Below, piece by piece: positions 20,201 through 29,430 of a stretch of DNA of 31,113 nucleotides. The position numbers and the translations under genes are program-made. The notes under the pieces were generated by a model. That model was not told where the DNA came from, searched no databases, and saw nothing but the letters and a program-made list of their open reading frames with translations. Source of the DNA: Tetmemena sp. SeJ-2015 (taxonomy: Eukaryota > Ciliophora > Spirotrichea > Sporadotrichida > Oxytrichidae); NCBI GenBank assembly GCA_027382625.1, contig JAJKFJ010023919.1, positions 1-31,113 of the forward strand, given 5' to 3'. Position 1 is the stretch's first letter, and each line of letters opens with the position of its first letter.

Positions 20201-21613
20201 GCCACTACTTATAATTATCACCAGATGATCATCCCTAATAGAAGACAACCTCCCTAAATGGAGTTCAGCAAAAGTTATATCGCAAACATTATTAACATCA
20301 GAATCATCATACAAACACACAAATAAGATATCCCTAGTTATTTTTAAACAGACTTTAGAAATACTTGAATTAAGGGAATTAATTTGCGGAAAAAGTCATT
20401 TCATGATTATGTTCAGATGCAAAAACACTCTTTACTAGGAATCAATTCTCTATTATGATATACAATGGAACTCAACTTGTCATCATAGCGGAAGGTCCCA
20501 TGGTACTGGCCACTGATAGAGCTCCTCGATAACTTGAGGCAGTCATACTCGCCCTTACGAAGAAAATCGTATACCCCTGATCTTGGTCCTGCGTTGAAAT
20601 CTCCACAGAATACCATGTTCACTTGCTTCTTTTCCACTCAATTCAATCTTTCAGCATAAGTCTATGATCAAATTTCAAGCATATGTGCCAATGATCCATG
20701 CATCTTCACATCTCCTCTGTTGATGTTGAAATATAGATGTGTGTTGGCTACTATAAGTATTTTGTTGGGGAATTCACTTGGCTGCAACACCACGATCAGC
20801 AGGACTTGTGGTTTGCAGTAGAGCTCTGAGTTTTTATTCTAGTTCATGTGAACTTCAAACTTTGAGACTAAGATATGCTTCTCGGGGCGGTAATAGATAG
20901 CGCAACCATCCATTTTATCCTCTTAGTCCTTCATTAGGAAAACACCTTCGTAGCCGAGCTCAGTCTTTATGTGATTCATCAACCCAGTTACAATAATAAT
21001 TATATACTAGATCACACATTTATAATCTCTATATTGAAAGGGTTAGAGAGTGTTAATAAAAGATAATGATGATAGTGAGTGTGCTCTTCTACTTCTTGCA
21101 GACAGAGGATGTCAGGGTTGAGGAATTCAATCTCTTGCTGAATGGCTGGGATTCTCAAGTCTGGGTTGAGATACTCTGGCTTGCATCCATACTCAAAGTG
21201 GTCAGTTAGCATCTTATATAGATGGAAATAATTTCAAATTACTTTCTAAGTCAGTGAGTGAGGTGGCAAGTACGTTGTAGCTCATGACTCTGAGGCAATT
21301 CTTGGTAAGTATTTGAGCCCCAGTCTTGGGACACTACTTAGTGAGTTGCTTTTAGATGTTGACGGGTAGTTTGTGAGGGAACCACCCTCTCCCGTATTTA
21401 AGGTACTTCCCCAAGTCTCCTTTGAATTCTCTTATGCTCTAGTCTTGTGAGTTAATTAACGATGTGTACATATATAAACTCATCACTTGTCTTAACTTTT
21501 TAAACTGAAGTTCTTTACGGGTTCTACATATGGCTTCTTAACTTTCTGAAAGTCTGATGCATGTTGTTGAATTGAGTTGTTGTCTTAAAATTAAGCTGCT
21601 AGCTAGCCACCAT
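17234..21613 (-). CDS. Endonuclease/exonuclease/phosphatase family nuclease, CCR4/ANGEL-like
   Basis: The start is ATG at 21613-21611 (MVASQQLNFKTTTQF) and the stop is TGA at 17236-17234.

The 5' half holds the N-terminal EEP signature LRVMSYNVLATSLTDHFEYG, the catalytic glutamate in DILCLQEVEEH, DGCAIYYRPEKH, VANTHLYF and FCGDFNAGPRSGVYDFL. The 3' half holds ACLGIIEEVDRTVTKLMKEQ, TKEPCFTSFTNIKLAVDYIF and the terminal PSDHFSIVADFLIK with its catalytic Asp-His. Neither half alone is a complete EEP domain. They join in frame through TCAACT copies at 18450-18455 and 20472-20477, removing a 2,022-nt IES that contains the tRNA-binding gene.

The family includes deadenylases and 2',5'-phosphodiesterases; the substrate here is unknown. 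The stretch 21280-21560 (N-terminal to the domain) still contains an unresolved frame change. Confidence 0.75.
17372..17397. other. IES, pointer TTCAAT
   Basis: 26-nt segment. Removal joins YIFYQGQNQSIE to GEGMEVVRVLDLP across a frame change. Confidence 0.85.
17654..17717. other. IES, pointer AACTCT
   Basis: 64-nt AT-rich segment. Removal joins LPEELNVVQEL to ITEGQNEKQIYQD across a frame change. Confidence 0.87.
17834..17883. other. IES, pointer ATT
   Basis: 50-nt segment. Removal joins AGAFKSAYSQN to FITLYLNQSKNG across a frame change. Confidence 0.72.
18143..18397. other. IES, pointer TCCA (255 nt)
   Basis: Removal joins QLKEYYTQVE to LSFDQATGKPLQFK in the nuclease gene. Longer than most IESs here; it carries a spurious plus-strand ORF. 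Confidence 0.75.
18725..19125 (-). other. ORF of uncertain status inside the large IES
   Basis: The minus strand reads IETRLVKFFGVECERVNLN then, after a 16-nt candidate IES (18977-18992, pointer TCT), ISRLNRLVRARISLSIKDLN to TGA at 18727-18725. Codon use looks coding but no ATG lies upstream in frame. It could be the 3' end of an unresolved gene, an MDS of a gene assembled from elsewhere, or a chance ORF. A plus-strand frame across the same bases is also open. Confidence 0.35.
19143..20115 (-). CDS. EMAPII/Arc1p-type tRNA-binding domain protein (AIMP1-like)
   Basis: The start is ATG at 20115-20113 (MQQDQS) and the stop is TGA at 19145-19143. After an acidic/Gln-rich leader of about 45 residues comes the OB-fold tRNA-binding domain: FKSFELRVGQITSVVAQPDS, DKLYKVEIDIGEPEPRIVGA, VRPKKLGQVTSRGMFVNTAT and KVELLKAPQGTRIGERVTLE. 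The EMAPII-like C-terminal module ends GVATFLNLSLATSQGPIFVN. Two IESs are clear (20007-20097 and 19610-19711); the joint between about 19260 and 19410 is not resolved. The family binds tRNA elbows non-specifically and acts as a cofactor of aminoacyl-tRNA synthetases. The whole gene lies inside an IES of the nuclease gene, on the same strand. Confidence 0.8.
19610..19711. other. IES, pointer CTAT
   Basis: 102-nt AT-rich segment. Removal joins FTQQQIQTTNI to ANVRPKKLGQVTSRG inside the OB fold. Confidence 0.72.
20007..20097. other. IES, pointer AGATTA
   Basis: 91-nt AT-rich segment. Removal joins the start segment MQQDQS to VFTDEQGAEILRAEEV. Confidence 0.87.
20632..20673. other. IES, pointer TTC
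   Basis: 42-nt segment with two in-frame TGA codons just upstream of the GDFN motif. Removal joins GSLAHMLE to KKQVNMVFCGDFN. Confidence 0.7.
20986..21077. other. IES, pointer AGT
   Basis: 92-nt AT-rich segment. Removal joins LCLQEVEEHT to GLMNHIKTELGYEGVF. Confidence 0.8.
21201..21249. other. IES, pointer GTCAGT
   Basis: 49-nt AT-rich segment. Removal restores NVLATSLTDHFEYGCK across a frame change. Confidence 0.92.
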
Positions 21614-21747
21614 TGTTGAGATTGATCTACTAATCGACAACCTATTACAGAAAAGACAAAGTTTTATAAGGTACTCCTGCTGAGAAAGGTCAAACACTTG
21701 CCTAATGATAAAAATACAATTATGCTGAATTAAATGGAAAGCCTTTA

Positions 21748-22350
21748 TCATTATTACTTGATCAAAATATAAATAATGCTAGCTTGCTCTTACATCTCGG
21801 GCTACACTCCATCTTGCTATTAGTTGAAGAAGTGGTGTCCCTAACTTTATAAGTGCTAACTTTCACTCACGCCCTTTGGCTGGTACATCATTTTCCCACC
21901 TTGATGCCCTCCTCTGTCTCCATAGTTGTTGTGGCCTCTTCCTTTGTTTGCTCTGTAGTTTGGATCATAGTTCTTTCCCTTATAGCAAAAAGAACTTATA
22001 TGAAATAAAAAATATATTAAATTAGCCACCTTTAATCTCTTGTTATTGATTTTGATTAAAGTGATTCTGGTGAAAATTATTGTGCTAATTGGCTTGGTAG
22101 TAGTTTGAATCTGCTTAATTTGGGTCGGTAGCTACCACTTGACTGATCTAAGTTAGCACATTTTCAAGCGTATACTTCTGGCTCTTATAATATTATAATA
22201 AGTCTAAAAACATAATAGTGATTTTATTTCTCTGATCGTAGTTCTAATTGCTTTGTCAAAATCTAATATGATGAATTGAATATTATTTGTGTGTGAGATT
22301 AATGACTGTAACTGCTACTCTATTTGATTTCTTCTACTTGATTCTGCCAT
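21748..22350 (-). CDS. Small Gln/Asn- and Gly-rich protein, possibly RNA-binding
   Basis: The start is ATG at 22350-22348 (MAESSRRNQIEQQLQSLI) and the stop is TGA at 21750-21748. About 170 residues after two IESs. The N-terminal helix is followed by YKSQKYTLENVLTQISQVVA, a Gln/Asn/His-rich stretch, and then a Gly/Arg/Asn-rich segment (NYRANKGRGHNNYGDRGGHQ) resembling RGG-type low-complexity RNA-binding tails. There is no catalytic domain and I do not recognise a family; RNA binding is inferred only from composition. It starts about 520 bases from the methyltransferase stop and ends 135 bases from the nuclease start. Confidence 0.65.
21983..22022. other. IES, pointer TAGC
   Basis: 40-nt AT-rich segment. 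Removal joins QQQEIKGG to YKGKNYDPNYRANKG across a frame change. Confidence 0.85.
22247..22281. other. IES, pointer ATT
   Basis: About 35 nt. Removal joins QSLISHTN to QNYDQRNKITIMFLDLL across a frame change. Ambiguous by three bases because ATT is repeated. Confidence 0.65.
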
Positions 22351-22874
22351 TATTGTTAATTGTTTGGATGATTGTAAGCTTAGTTGTTTGCACCTGCGGA
22401 ATTGCTATTTGAAAATTAATTGCTTTGCATTTTTACAGTAGTCTAAAGTTTAATTAATAAGGCAGAAATTTATGCTTTAAATTTATTCTACCCAAGTATT
22501 TAAGTGTTGGATTCAAATTGCATAAAAGTAAAATTAAAATATAGAAAGAGTATCAAGTCATTTTAGCATTTTATTTCACAAGATAAGATTGAAAATTATT
22601 ATTTAAAACTAAAAAAATTTGACGTTTCTAATTGGATGTATTTAGTATGCTTTTATAAAAGATAATTAAAAAAAATAATTGAATAGACTTTTACTCTTTA
22701 ACTAAAAATATTCATAATAATTAAATTAAGGTACTCACCCATGTAATTTATCTTAAATTATTTCAATATCTTGTCTATAATAAAATATCAGCTAATTTTA
22801 TAAAGTTGTGACAATAAAATTAAAGAAGTTAAGTCAAAAACAAAAGCAAAACAAGCAATTAGTCCAACATTCTT
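22351..22874. other. AT-rich spacer
   Basis: About 520 bases of A/T-rich sequence with long A and T runs between the 5' end of the Gln/Asn-rich gene and the 3' end of the methyltransferase. I see no gene. Confidence 0.6.
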
Positions 22875-25503
22875 TCAAAGCTCGTTGCCTACAGTCACCC
22901 AACCGTTGTGCAAATTATTCCTCCTACCGAATACCTCCATGTAGAAGCCATTAGGAACTAGAGCCTCAACTATCTCATAGATCTCCTCTGGCTTCTAACT
23001 CTATCCTCGTCGCTCGCTGAAGATCACATCACTCTCAATGTTGAAGCGACACTTTCCACGCATTCAAATTAGAATTCATATCATTCATTCATGAATTTGG
23101 CATGTCTCCTTTCAAGCCAACTAGACAAACCTCCTTGGCATGTTAAAGATAGTAGCCATGCCCTTTGGCTATCTTTCCGTTGCAAGTTTGCTTCACCCAC
23201 TGGATCTCATCCACAATTTAATATGCGATTGAGATATAGTTTAATTTATTAACAAGTCTGTAGCCATGATCGTGCATCAGGTCAAGTGCGAAACGGTACT
23301 TAGCGTTGATCACCCAAATGAAGAAAAACCCATTCTTTTGCAGCCTGCCCCAAGGGACTTCCAAAATCTCTCTATCGTTCAAAGTGTCGTAGGAGATCGC
23401 CACTCCACGAGTAGGGTTGGCTGAGGAGAGTTGCCAAGGTGGATCACAGGAAATCACATCAAACAGTGATATAATTAAGTTGAAAAACAATTTAGAACAG
23501 TTCCCCATTTGTGTGCTCAAGTTGCCTAGCTATGAGCACTTCCCAGTCTATGGACCTTACATCTGAGGAGAAGGGCACGCACCAGAACTACTTCATGTGG
23601 CAGCGAGACTTGAAGTTGACTAGGGCTTCCTCGTGCTGCCTCACATTTGTAATACGCTTGAGTTCCTCCTCTCTGTCAGAATCCTCCTCTTCAAAAAACA
23701 GTGATTCGTAGTACCTGATGTAAACCTAATCACCCATCAATGAAAAGCTTTTATCGACAAAAATCCACTATTAATTATGATAGTTTAGTTCTTGACATCT
23801 GCAAGCTGGCGCCTGATGCTGAATTCATCAGAGGGTAGATTGTCGATGAAAACGGTGTCCTCTTCTTCGCACTCATCTCCCAAATCCACGTCCTTGACGT
23901 TATCAGCTCTAGTGCGCTTGCTGACTGGGTTGAGTTTGTTGTTCTGCTTTCTCATCTAGCGAGTGTTCTCATCAGAAAGCAGAGACTCATTCTCCAAATC
24001 ATTCATGTTTATCTCTCCCTCAGAAGACTCACCCTCAGAACCAAAATCACGCTCTGATGCAGACTCATCCTGCATGTACTTACGATGCCGCCCTTTCAAC
24101 TTCTTGCACATATCCTCATCGTCACTCTCAAAATAGTTACATATGATGAATATCAAAATTATTAAATGTAAATAAACTGATTTAACTGGCTACTTCAACT
24201 TTTGAGTCTGAGATGTTATCCAACTCCGAGTCGAACTCATCCTCAAACATAAACTTCTGGTTGATCTCAATCTGCTCATCCTCAAAAGTGCCCAATCCTC
24301 CACTCAACTCTCTAACTCCTCTTTCACTAAAGATCATTCTAATCCCAACTTAAGGAATGATAATAATTAGAAAATTATTCTCTCGTACAAGGTAGACTTG
24401 TTGAGGCTCATTTCATGCTGCTCAAGTTGCTGTAGAAAGCTTGGATCAGACTCGTCAAGGAAAAGAGCGTTCTTTTGACTTGCAATCCTCGCATCTCTTA
24501 TCTTCTTAGCTTGCTGTTTGAGTATAAATTTATCAAAAAGCTATTAAATGCTGAATAGGGTCATGTCGAGCTTCATTTAGCAGCCTCTACTGCAACTTAG
24601 TGATGAGTACATCTATCTCATCGGGCTTCTCATCTTCAGAAGCATCACCGTCCCTCAGCTTTTTCCTGTTCAAGAAATTTGCAAGAGGGTCTTAGTTGAG
24701 TCTGCCTGAACTGAGTTGCTTCTTCTTACCCCTCCTTCCTTTCTTCAATCCAGTTTGAATCTGGGGAGAAGTAGCTGATATAGATTTTGATCCGTTTGCT
24801 TTCAGTTCCTCCAGCTTTCTTCTTTCCTTCTACTTTTTCTGGTCTTCAAGAAGCTCCTCTATGCTGGGCATTTTGCTGATTAATTGCTAGAAAGGAGTAA
24901 GTTGAGTTTGGAGCTATCCCTCATCTCGAGATAGCTTGGAGGTCTGCACTGCGAAAGCATCAGGATCGTACTCAATGACCATCTTCTCAGGATGCTGATT
25001 CTTCTGATCTGTGAGCATTGAAGTGGACTGTTGGGATTCTCTTGTAGAGGCTTGGTCTCTTCCAAGTCTGTCAAAAATAAAAAGCGAAAAAGAGGATTTA
25101 AATGGATGTCATCAGATCCAACATTCACTACTTTCATCTTTCCTTCAGACTGATAGGTGAAGTTAGAGAGCAAAAGAGATCGTGGATCATCAGAGTCGAC
25201 CATTTCTTAATCATCCCCAAAAAGAAGTCCATCAGGTTGGGAGCTAAGTTGATCACTTGAGAAGTCTTAAGTGATCTTAGAATCTGTATCCTCAAAAATT
25301 CCCAGTTCAGTTTTTGAATTACTTAGAGATTGCTGGTTCTTTGTAGAGTCTTTAGTGATAGCTGGAGGAACATAGAGTGGGTTAGGCTTGTACTTAAACA
25401 AAAAGCGCGATTCTCTCCTAACCACAGATATCAAAGTTTCAGGCTGCTGCTTCTCGGAAAGAATGAGACCTTGCTTATCTTCTAAGTTAATTGATTTTTC
25501 CAT
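22875..25503 (-). CDS. MTA1: MT-A70 adenine methyltransferase, ciliate MTA1/AMT1 type, with long N-terminal extension
   Basis: The start is ATG at 25503-25501 (MEKSINLEDKQGL) and the stop is TGA at 22877-22875. Eight IESs give about 750 residues.

The C-terminal 250 residues are a complete MT-A70 domain. The AdoMet/catalytic motif is DPPW in FDVISCDPPWQLSSANPTRG, followed by FIWVINAKYRFALDLMHDHG, VDEIQWVKQTCNGKIAKGHG, HAKEVCLVGLKGD, IESDVIFSERRGQSQKPEEI and the closing GRRNNLHNGWVTVGNEL. These match what I know of the ciliate MTA1/AMT1 branch, the catalytic subunit of the complex that deposits N6-methyl-deoxyadenine on DNA. The intact DPPW argues against the inactive MTA9 partner.

The N-terminal 450 residues are highly charged and probably disordered, with a Lys-rich coiled-coil (MPSIEELLEDQKKQKERRK) and acidic patches. 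An internal ATG at 24871 could be a start, but the frame is open and coding-like upstream of it. Confidence 0.88.
23060..23099. other. IES, pointer GCAT
   Basis: 40-nt AT-rich segment. Removal joins VCLVGLKGDM to RGKCRFNIESDVIFSE. Confidence 0.88.
23213..23251. other. IES, pointer ACAA
   Basis: 39-nt AT-rich segment. Removal restores HDHGYRLVDEIQWVKQ, a conserved MT-A70 stretch. Confidence 0.9.
23462..23495. other. IES, pointer AACAG
   Basis: 34-nt segment immediately before the catalytic motif. Removal joins LEHTNGELF to DVISCDPPW. Confidence 0.9.
23729..23796. other. IES, pointer ATC
   Basis: 68-nt AT-rich segment. Removal joins SIRRQLAD to QVYIRYYESLFFEEED across a frame change. Confidence 0.75.
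24124..24184. other. IES, pointer ACT
   Basis: 61-nt AT-rich segment. Removal joins SDSKVEVAS to DDEDMCKKLKGRH across a frame change. Confidence 0.8.
24336..24376. other. IES, pointer ATTCT
   Basis: 41-nt AT-rich segment. Removal joins LNKSTLYER to MIFSERGVRELSGG. Confidence 0.9.
24523..24541. other. Very short IES, pointer TAT (19 nt)
   Basis: Removal joins ARHDPIQHLI to LKQQAKKIRDARIA; the unprocessed frame meets TGA within the segment. Confidence 0.7.
25069..25106. other. IES, pointer TGTCA
   Basis: 38-nt segment. Removal joins KVVNVGSDD to RLGRDQASTRESQQS across a frame change. Confidence 0.82.
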
Positions 25504-25787
25504 CTAGTGATAAAATGCAGTTGAGTTTAGATCTAGTTTAGTCTTACAATTTATTGGAAATTAAATTATATGATATCCTATTTGCTTTAAATATGATGCA
25601 TTAAATTGAGAGTAAGTATCTATCTTTTATATTAATTAATTAAATAAAATAATTAATAATTATCTATAATTAGAACAGCAACTGCTGCAGTACTTTGACT
25701 CAAGAATTCTAAAGCCAATTCACACCTATTCAAATCAATTAAGATTAACCTAAAATTCAATTAGCAACCCTAAATCCACTCATCCCC

Positions 25788-26994
25788 ATGGAGGAAAGTA
25801 ATCTAAAACTACGAAATACGAAAACACACCTTCAGCTTTTCTTTTACGAGTTGTTTACAACTGCTTTTTTGGTGATGGCGATAAATTTTTCCCTCTACAA
25901 TAAGATTATAGTGTGTGGAGGGGTGTGGGTTTGCTGCATTGTAACTAACACCTTGACAGGAACTCACATGAATCTGGCTTTTTCACTAGCTGTCTACTTT
26001 TTCGAGGGCAAGTACAAGAAGAACTTCAAGCCTCTGGTTAACTATGTAATAGCAGGGTTGGTTGGCGCTGCTCTTGGAACTGCTATCACTCACTGGATGT
26101 TGGGAAGAGAGTACGTTGTAATTTTCAAGCCAGCTGTATACCAATGGAATGTATTCTACATAGCTTTTGTTGAATTCTTCTTCACGCTTACATTTTTAGA
26201 TGAAAATATTAGTTTAAGAGATATAAATTTCTGTTGGTTGTGATGCATAACAAGACAGTGGGGGTTACGTTAATTAGTGATCTGATCTTGGGAGTGATGG
26301 GATCTATGATAGCACTCTACTTCTCTATCTGCTGCTCTGCACTTTACAGTGGAGCTTGCCTAAGCCCTACTGTGGCGATAATCAATCACATCTATGTGCA
26401 TATAGCATGGGACGATCCATCCCTGTATTCTCTATAGTATGGATACATATATGTAATTTAGGACAACTTAATTTACGTGTTCACTCCCTCATACGTTATA
26501 GGACCAGCTCTTGCGGGTATTTTAGCAGCTATCTTCTCCAAAAAGGTCTCTGCTAGATTTGCTCCCACACCTGAGCTCTACCTAAACCCCTTGCTAGCTG
26601 CTGCATCCTATCCTTCAAATATGTATAGGTGCATATTTTCATTGAATACTTTTCTATCCCTACTATGGTTATCTAGGATACGGGGCTTACTCACCTGCAA
26701 CTGTTAACGGATCAGGGTAACTTGATTCGATTGCAGCTTATGGAATACAAACTGAAATTAAAAACACCCAGGCACATCTTACAAATTCCACTAGCTTGCC
26801 AGTCTCACAGCACAGTACAGGTATGCTACTGAGCTCTGATGGCTAAGATAATGGAAACTAGGAGTTACTTGAGAATTAACATAAGGAAATCTTAGAGACA
26901 GGATTATCTATATGTATATAGTGTGAATGTTTTAATCTAAATTAAAGGAGGCTTTTAGAGTGGCAGACCAAGTAAAGTTTTCGTTGAGGTTTGA
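25788..26994 (+). CDS. Aquaporin/MIP-family channel with atypical NPA boxes
   Basis: The start is ATG at 25788 (MEESNLKLRNTKTHLQLFF) and the stop is TGA at 26992-26994. Three IESs give about 350 residues with six hydrophobic helices.

The first half-helix loop reads GTHMNLAFSLAVYF, so the usual Asn-Pro-Ala is Asn-Leu-Ala. The second reads SGACLSPTVAI, so it is Ser-Pro-Thr, and the following Arg of the selectivity filter is Val. Other landmarks are the inverted repeat architecture, SDLILGVMGSMIALYF (helix 4), VIGPALAGILAAIFSKK (helix 6) and a hydrophilic Ser/Thr/Gln-rich cytosolic tail ending SKVFVEV. The family conducts water or small solutes across membranes, but with both boxes degenerate the solute cannot be predicted. 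It is divergently placed from the methyltransferase, 284 bases away. Confidence 0.85.
26192..26226. other. IES, pointer ATTT
   Basis: 35-nt AT-rich segment. Removal joins EFFFTLTF to LLVVMHNKTVGVTLI across a frame change between helices 3 and 4. Confidence 0.87.
26609..26669. other. IES, pointer TATC
   Basis: 61-nt segment. Removal joins NPLLAAASY to LGYGAYSPATVNGSG in the cytosolic tail. Confidence 0.85.
26900..26945. other. IES, pointer AGGA
   Basis: 46-nt AT-rich segment. Removal joins HKEILETG to GFQSGRPSKVFVEV and sets the stop codon. Confidence 0.82.
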
Positions 26995-27264
26995 AACTAA
27001 CGATTGCAGATTTAGCAAAGTAGCTTCAAAACAAATGTGTAAGCTATCAAGCCAAATTAAATTAACCTATCAAATTTATCAAAGAACGGGAGTTAAAAGA
27101 TATATACTAACTAAGAGAGATTATCAGTTTCAAAATAAGTTTTAAATCAATCTAGGTTTATCTAGCCTAGTAGAATAGTAAAAGTAGAATTGATAAATAA
27201 TGACCTCTCAATTTGATATTCGTTTTAAATCACTTGAATAAACCACAAACTGCTATCATTCAAC

Positions 27265-28903
27265 TCAAAGAGGGAGATTGCTGTGTCTTCTGCTTGGCTT
27301 GATTCTGTTCTTGCCCTCGAGCACTTTAAGATTGTCCAAGATAATGTTTCTAGTGTTCTCAGGAATCACGATATCATCCACATATCCGCGTTCTGCAGCC
27401 TTGAGAGGGTTTGCGAAAGCATGCTCGTACTTCTTAGTCTCCTCCTCAACGTTTTTGCCTCTGAAGATGATCTCAACTGCACCCTTAGCTCCCATGACTG
27501 CGATTTCAGCAGTGGGCCAGGCGTAGTTGTAATCTCCGTTAAGATGCTTGCTGCTCATGACATCATAAGCACCACCATAAGCCTTACGAGTGATGAAGTT
27601 AATCTTAGGGACGGTTGCCTCAGCATAGGCGTAGAGTAGCTTAGCTCCATGCTTGATAATTCCTCCGAACTCTTGCACGGTTCCTGGGAGGAAGCCTGGC
27701 ACATCAGTGAAGGTCACGAGTGGAATCTGGAAAGCATCACAGAATCTGACAAAGCGAGCAGCCTTGGTAGAAGAATCGATATCTAGGCAACCTGCAAGCA
27801 CTTGAGGTTGATTTGCAACAATACCGATAACTCTGCCTTCAACTTCTCCGAAGCCAACAAGAATGTTCTTTGCGTAGTCAGGCATAATCTCATAGAATTG
27901 GTTACGATCTAATATTGAGTCTACAACAATCTTCATGTCATAGGGCTTGTTAGGGTCGAAAGGTACGATATTGTTGAGAACCTTGCAAGAGGATTAAGAG
28001 ATGCGGTCGAATTGAGTCCATGGACGGTGGGCTCTCTTCTCATGGCAGTTTTGAGGAAGATAGGTCATCAAATGGCGAGTGCTTGCAATAGCCTCAACGT
28101 CGTTTTAGAAAGCTCTGTGAGCAACACCAGAGACAGAAGAGTGCATCTTAGCACCTCCAAGCTCCTCTTTGGTCACAGTCTCCTTTGTGACAGTCTTGAC
28201 AACCTCTGGGCCAGTCACGAACATGTAGGAAGTATCTTGCACCATGAAAGTAAAGTCAGTTAAAGCTGGAGAGTAGACTGCTCCTCCTGCGCAAGGTCCC
28301 ATAATGAGGGAGAGCTGAGGCACAACACCTGAAGCATCAACATTACGCTGGAAAATCTCAGCATAGCCAGCTAGAGACTCCACTCCTTCTTGGATCCTTG
28401 CTCCGCCTGAGTCGTTTAGACCGATGCATGGGGCACCTGTCAGCACTGCCTTATCCATGATCTTGCAAATCTTCTCTGCGAAAGTCTCTGATAGTGAACC
28501 TCCGAAGACTGTGAAGTCTTGTGAGAAAGCATAGGTGAGTCTTCCATTAACTAGACCATGTCCAGTGACAACTCCATCTCCGAATATCTTCTCCTTCTCC
28601 ATTCCGAAGTCATGGCACCTGTGGGTGACATACTTATCGTACTCCACGAATGATCCCTCATCGAACAAGAGATTAATGCGCTCTCTAGCAGTTAAACCTT
28701 ACATTATAACTTCACTCTAATCTTCTATTCACTTCCAAGTTTAGCTTATTAGTGGCATGCTGCTTATCGATTCTCTTTTGACCACCTCCTAGAAGTGCCT
28801 CCTTTTGGATATTTTGGAAGCGCTGCTGGAACTGTGAGAACTCTCTTTGGTTCTTGTTGACAAGTGCCAACTGTGATCTGAGTCTCTGTTGGAACGCCTT
28901 CAT
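27265..28903 (-). CDS. PCCB: Propionyl-CoA carboxylase beta chain, mitochondrial
   Basis: The start is ATG at 28903-28901 ([17 protein letters not shown]) and the stop is TGA at 27267-27265. About 530 residues, full length for the family. One IES (28692-28740) lies near the N-terminus; the remaining 1.4 kb is uninterrupted, unusual here.

The first 20 residues, basic with no acidic residues until later, fit a mitochondrial presequence. The carboxyltransferase signatures are [128 protein letters not shown] and the typical RRHSNLPL end. It transfers carboxyl from carboxybiotin on the alpha subunit to propionyl-CoA in odd-chain and branched amino-acid catabolism. Two in-frame TAA/TAG codons read as Gln. 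Confidence 0.95.
28692..28740. other. IES, pointer TTA
   Basis: 49-nt AT-rich segment with an in-frame TGA and no GT-AG solution. Removal restores the family motif [16 protein letters not shown] exactly, which makes it the best anchored IES in the window. Confidence 0.93.
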
Positions 28904-29430
28904 TTTAGTTTATTATGTATATCTAACTAAGTGTTAATTGAATGACTAATTAAATAATCTTAACTTATATCTGGCTGTAGATTTATGTAGATATATTATC
29001 AAACCCCAGTAAACAGACTCCCACATACACACACACTAAACCCTAATACTCTGGTCATAAAAAATACATAGAAAGTTAAAGGATCAGCATTAGCAAGCAC
29101 TAATGTTATGTGAAAGTGATATAGGCAATTATATTATTTAGATGCTTGCTAGGTATTAAGAAAATACAGCTTTGCTGTATGAATATGAATCAAAGGAAAA
29201 TAAAAGATTTGTGGTTATCTTTAAATAAGAATGTTTGAATATAGAAGATCCACAACATCGACTGCCACACACACTCAAAATAACTATTTGTATCATCACA
29301 GTAAGAGTAGGTTCACTCTTTTTGAATCAAATATACACTTATCATTTAAGATTGCTTAAATCTAGATCACCTTTTTTAAACAGGATTAAAGAAAATTTGA
29401 ATATGAAAATTTAATATTCAAGTAGACTAA
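28904..29430. other. AT-rich spacer
   Basis: About 530 bases between PCCB and the last recognised eRF3 segment. A short CA/AC run occurs at 29025-29036. No coding match is visible; in particular the expected C-terminal end of eRF3 is not here on either strand as far as I can read. Confidence 0.55.

Larger units (their letters stand above)
18450..20471. other. 2.0-kb IES of the nuclease gene containing another gene, pointer TCAACT
   Basis: The interval runs from TCAACT at 18450 to the base before the TCAACT at 20472. On the minus strand the upstream MDS ends in GTFRYDDKL and the downstream one resumes with KICTDAMNQLKEYY in the same phase. The interval contains a complete tRNA-binding protein gene (19143-20115) and a further ORF (18725-19125). 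The evidence is the complementary halves of one EEP domain plus the 6-bp in-phase repeat; a chance repeat is possible. Confidence 0.7.

Noticed and set aside
24869..24871. MPSIEELLEDQ as the methyltransferase start
   Set aside because: The same frame is open and coding-like upstream (KMVIEYDPDAFAVQTSK) through one IES to the ATG at 25503; kept as an alternative only.
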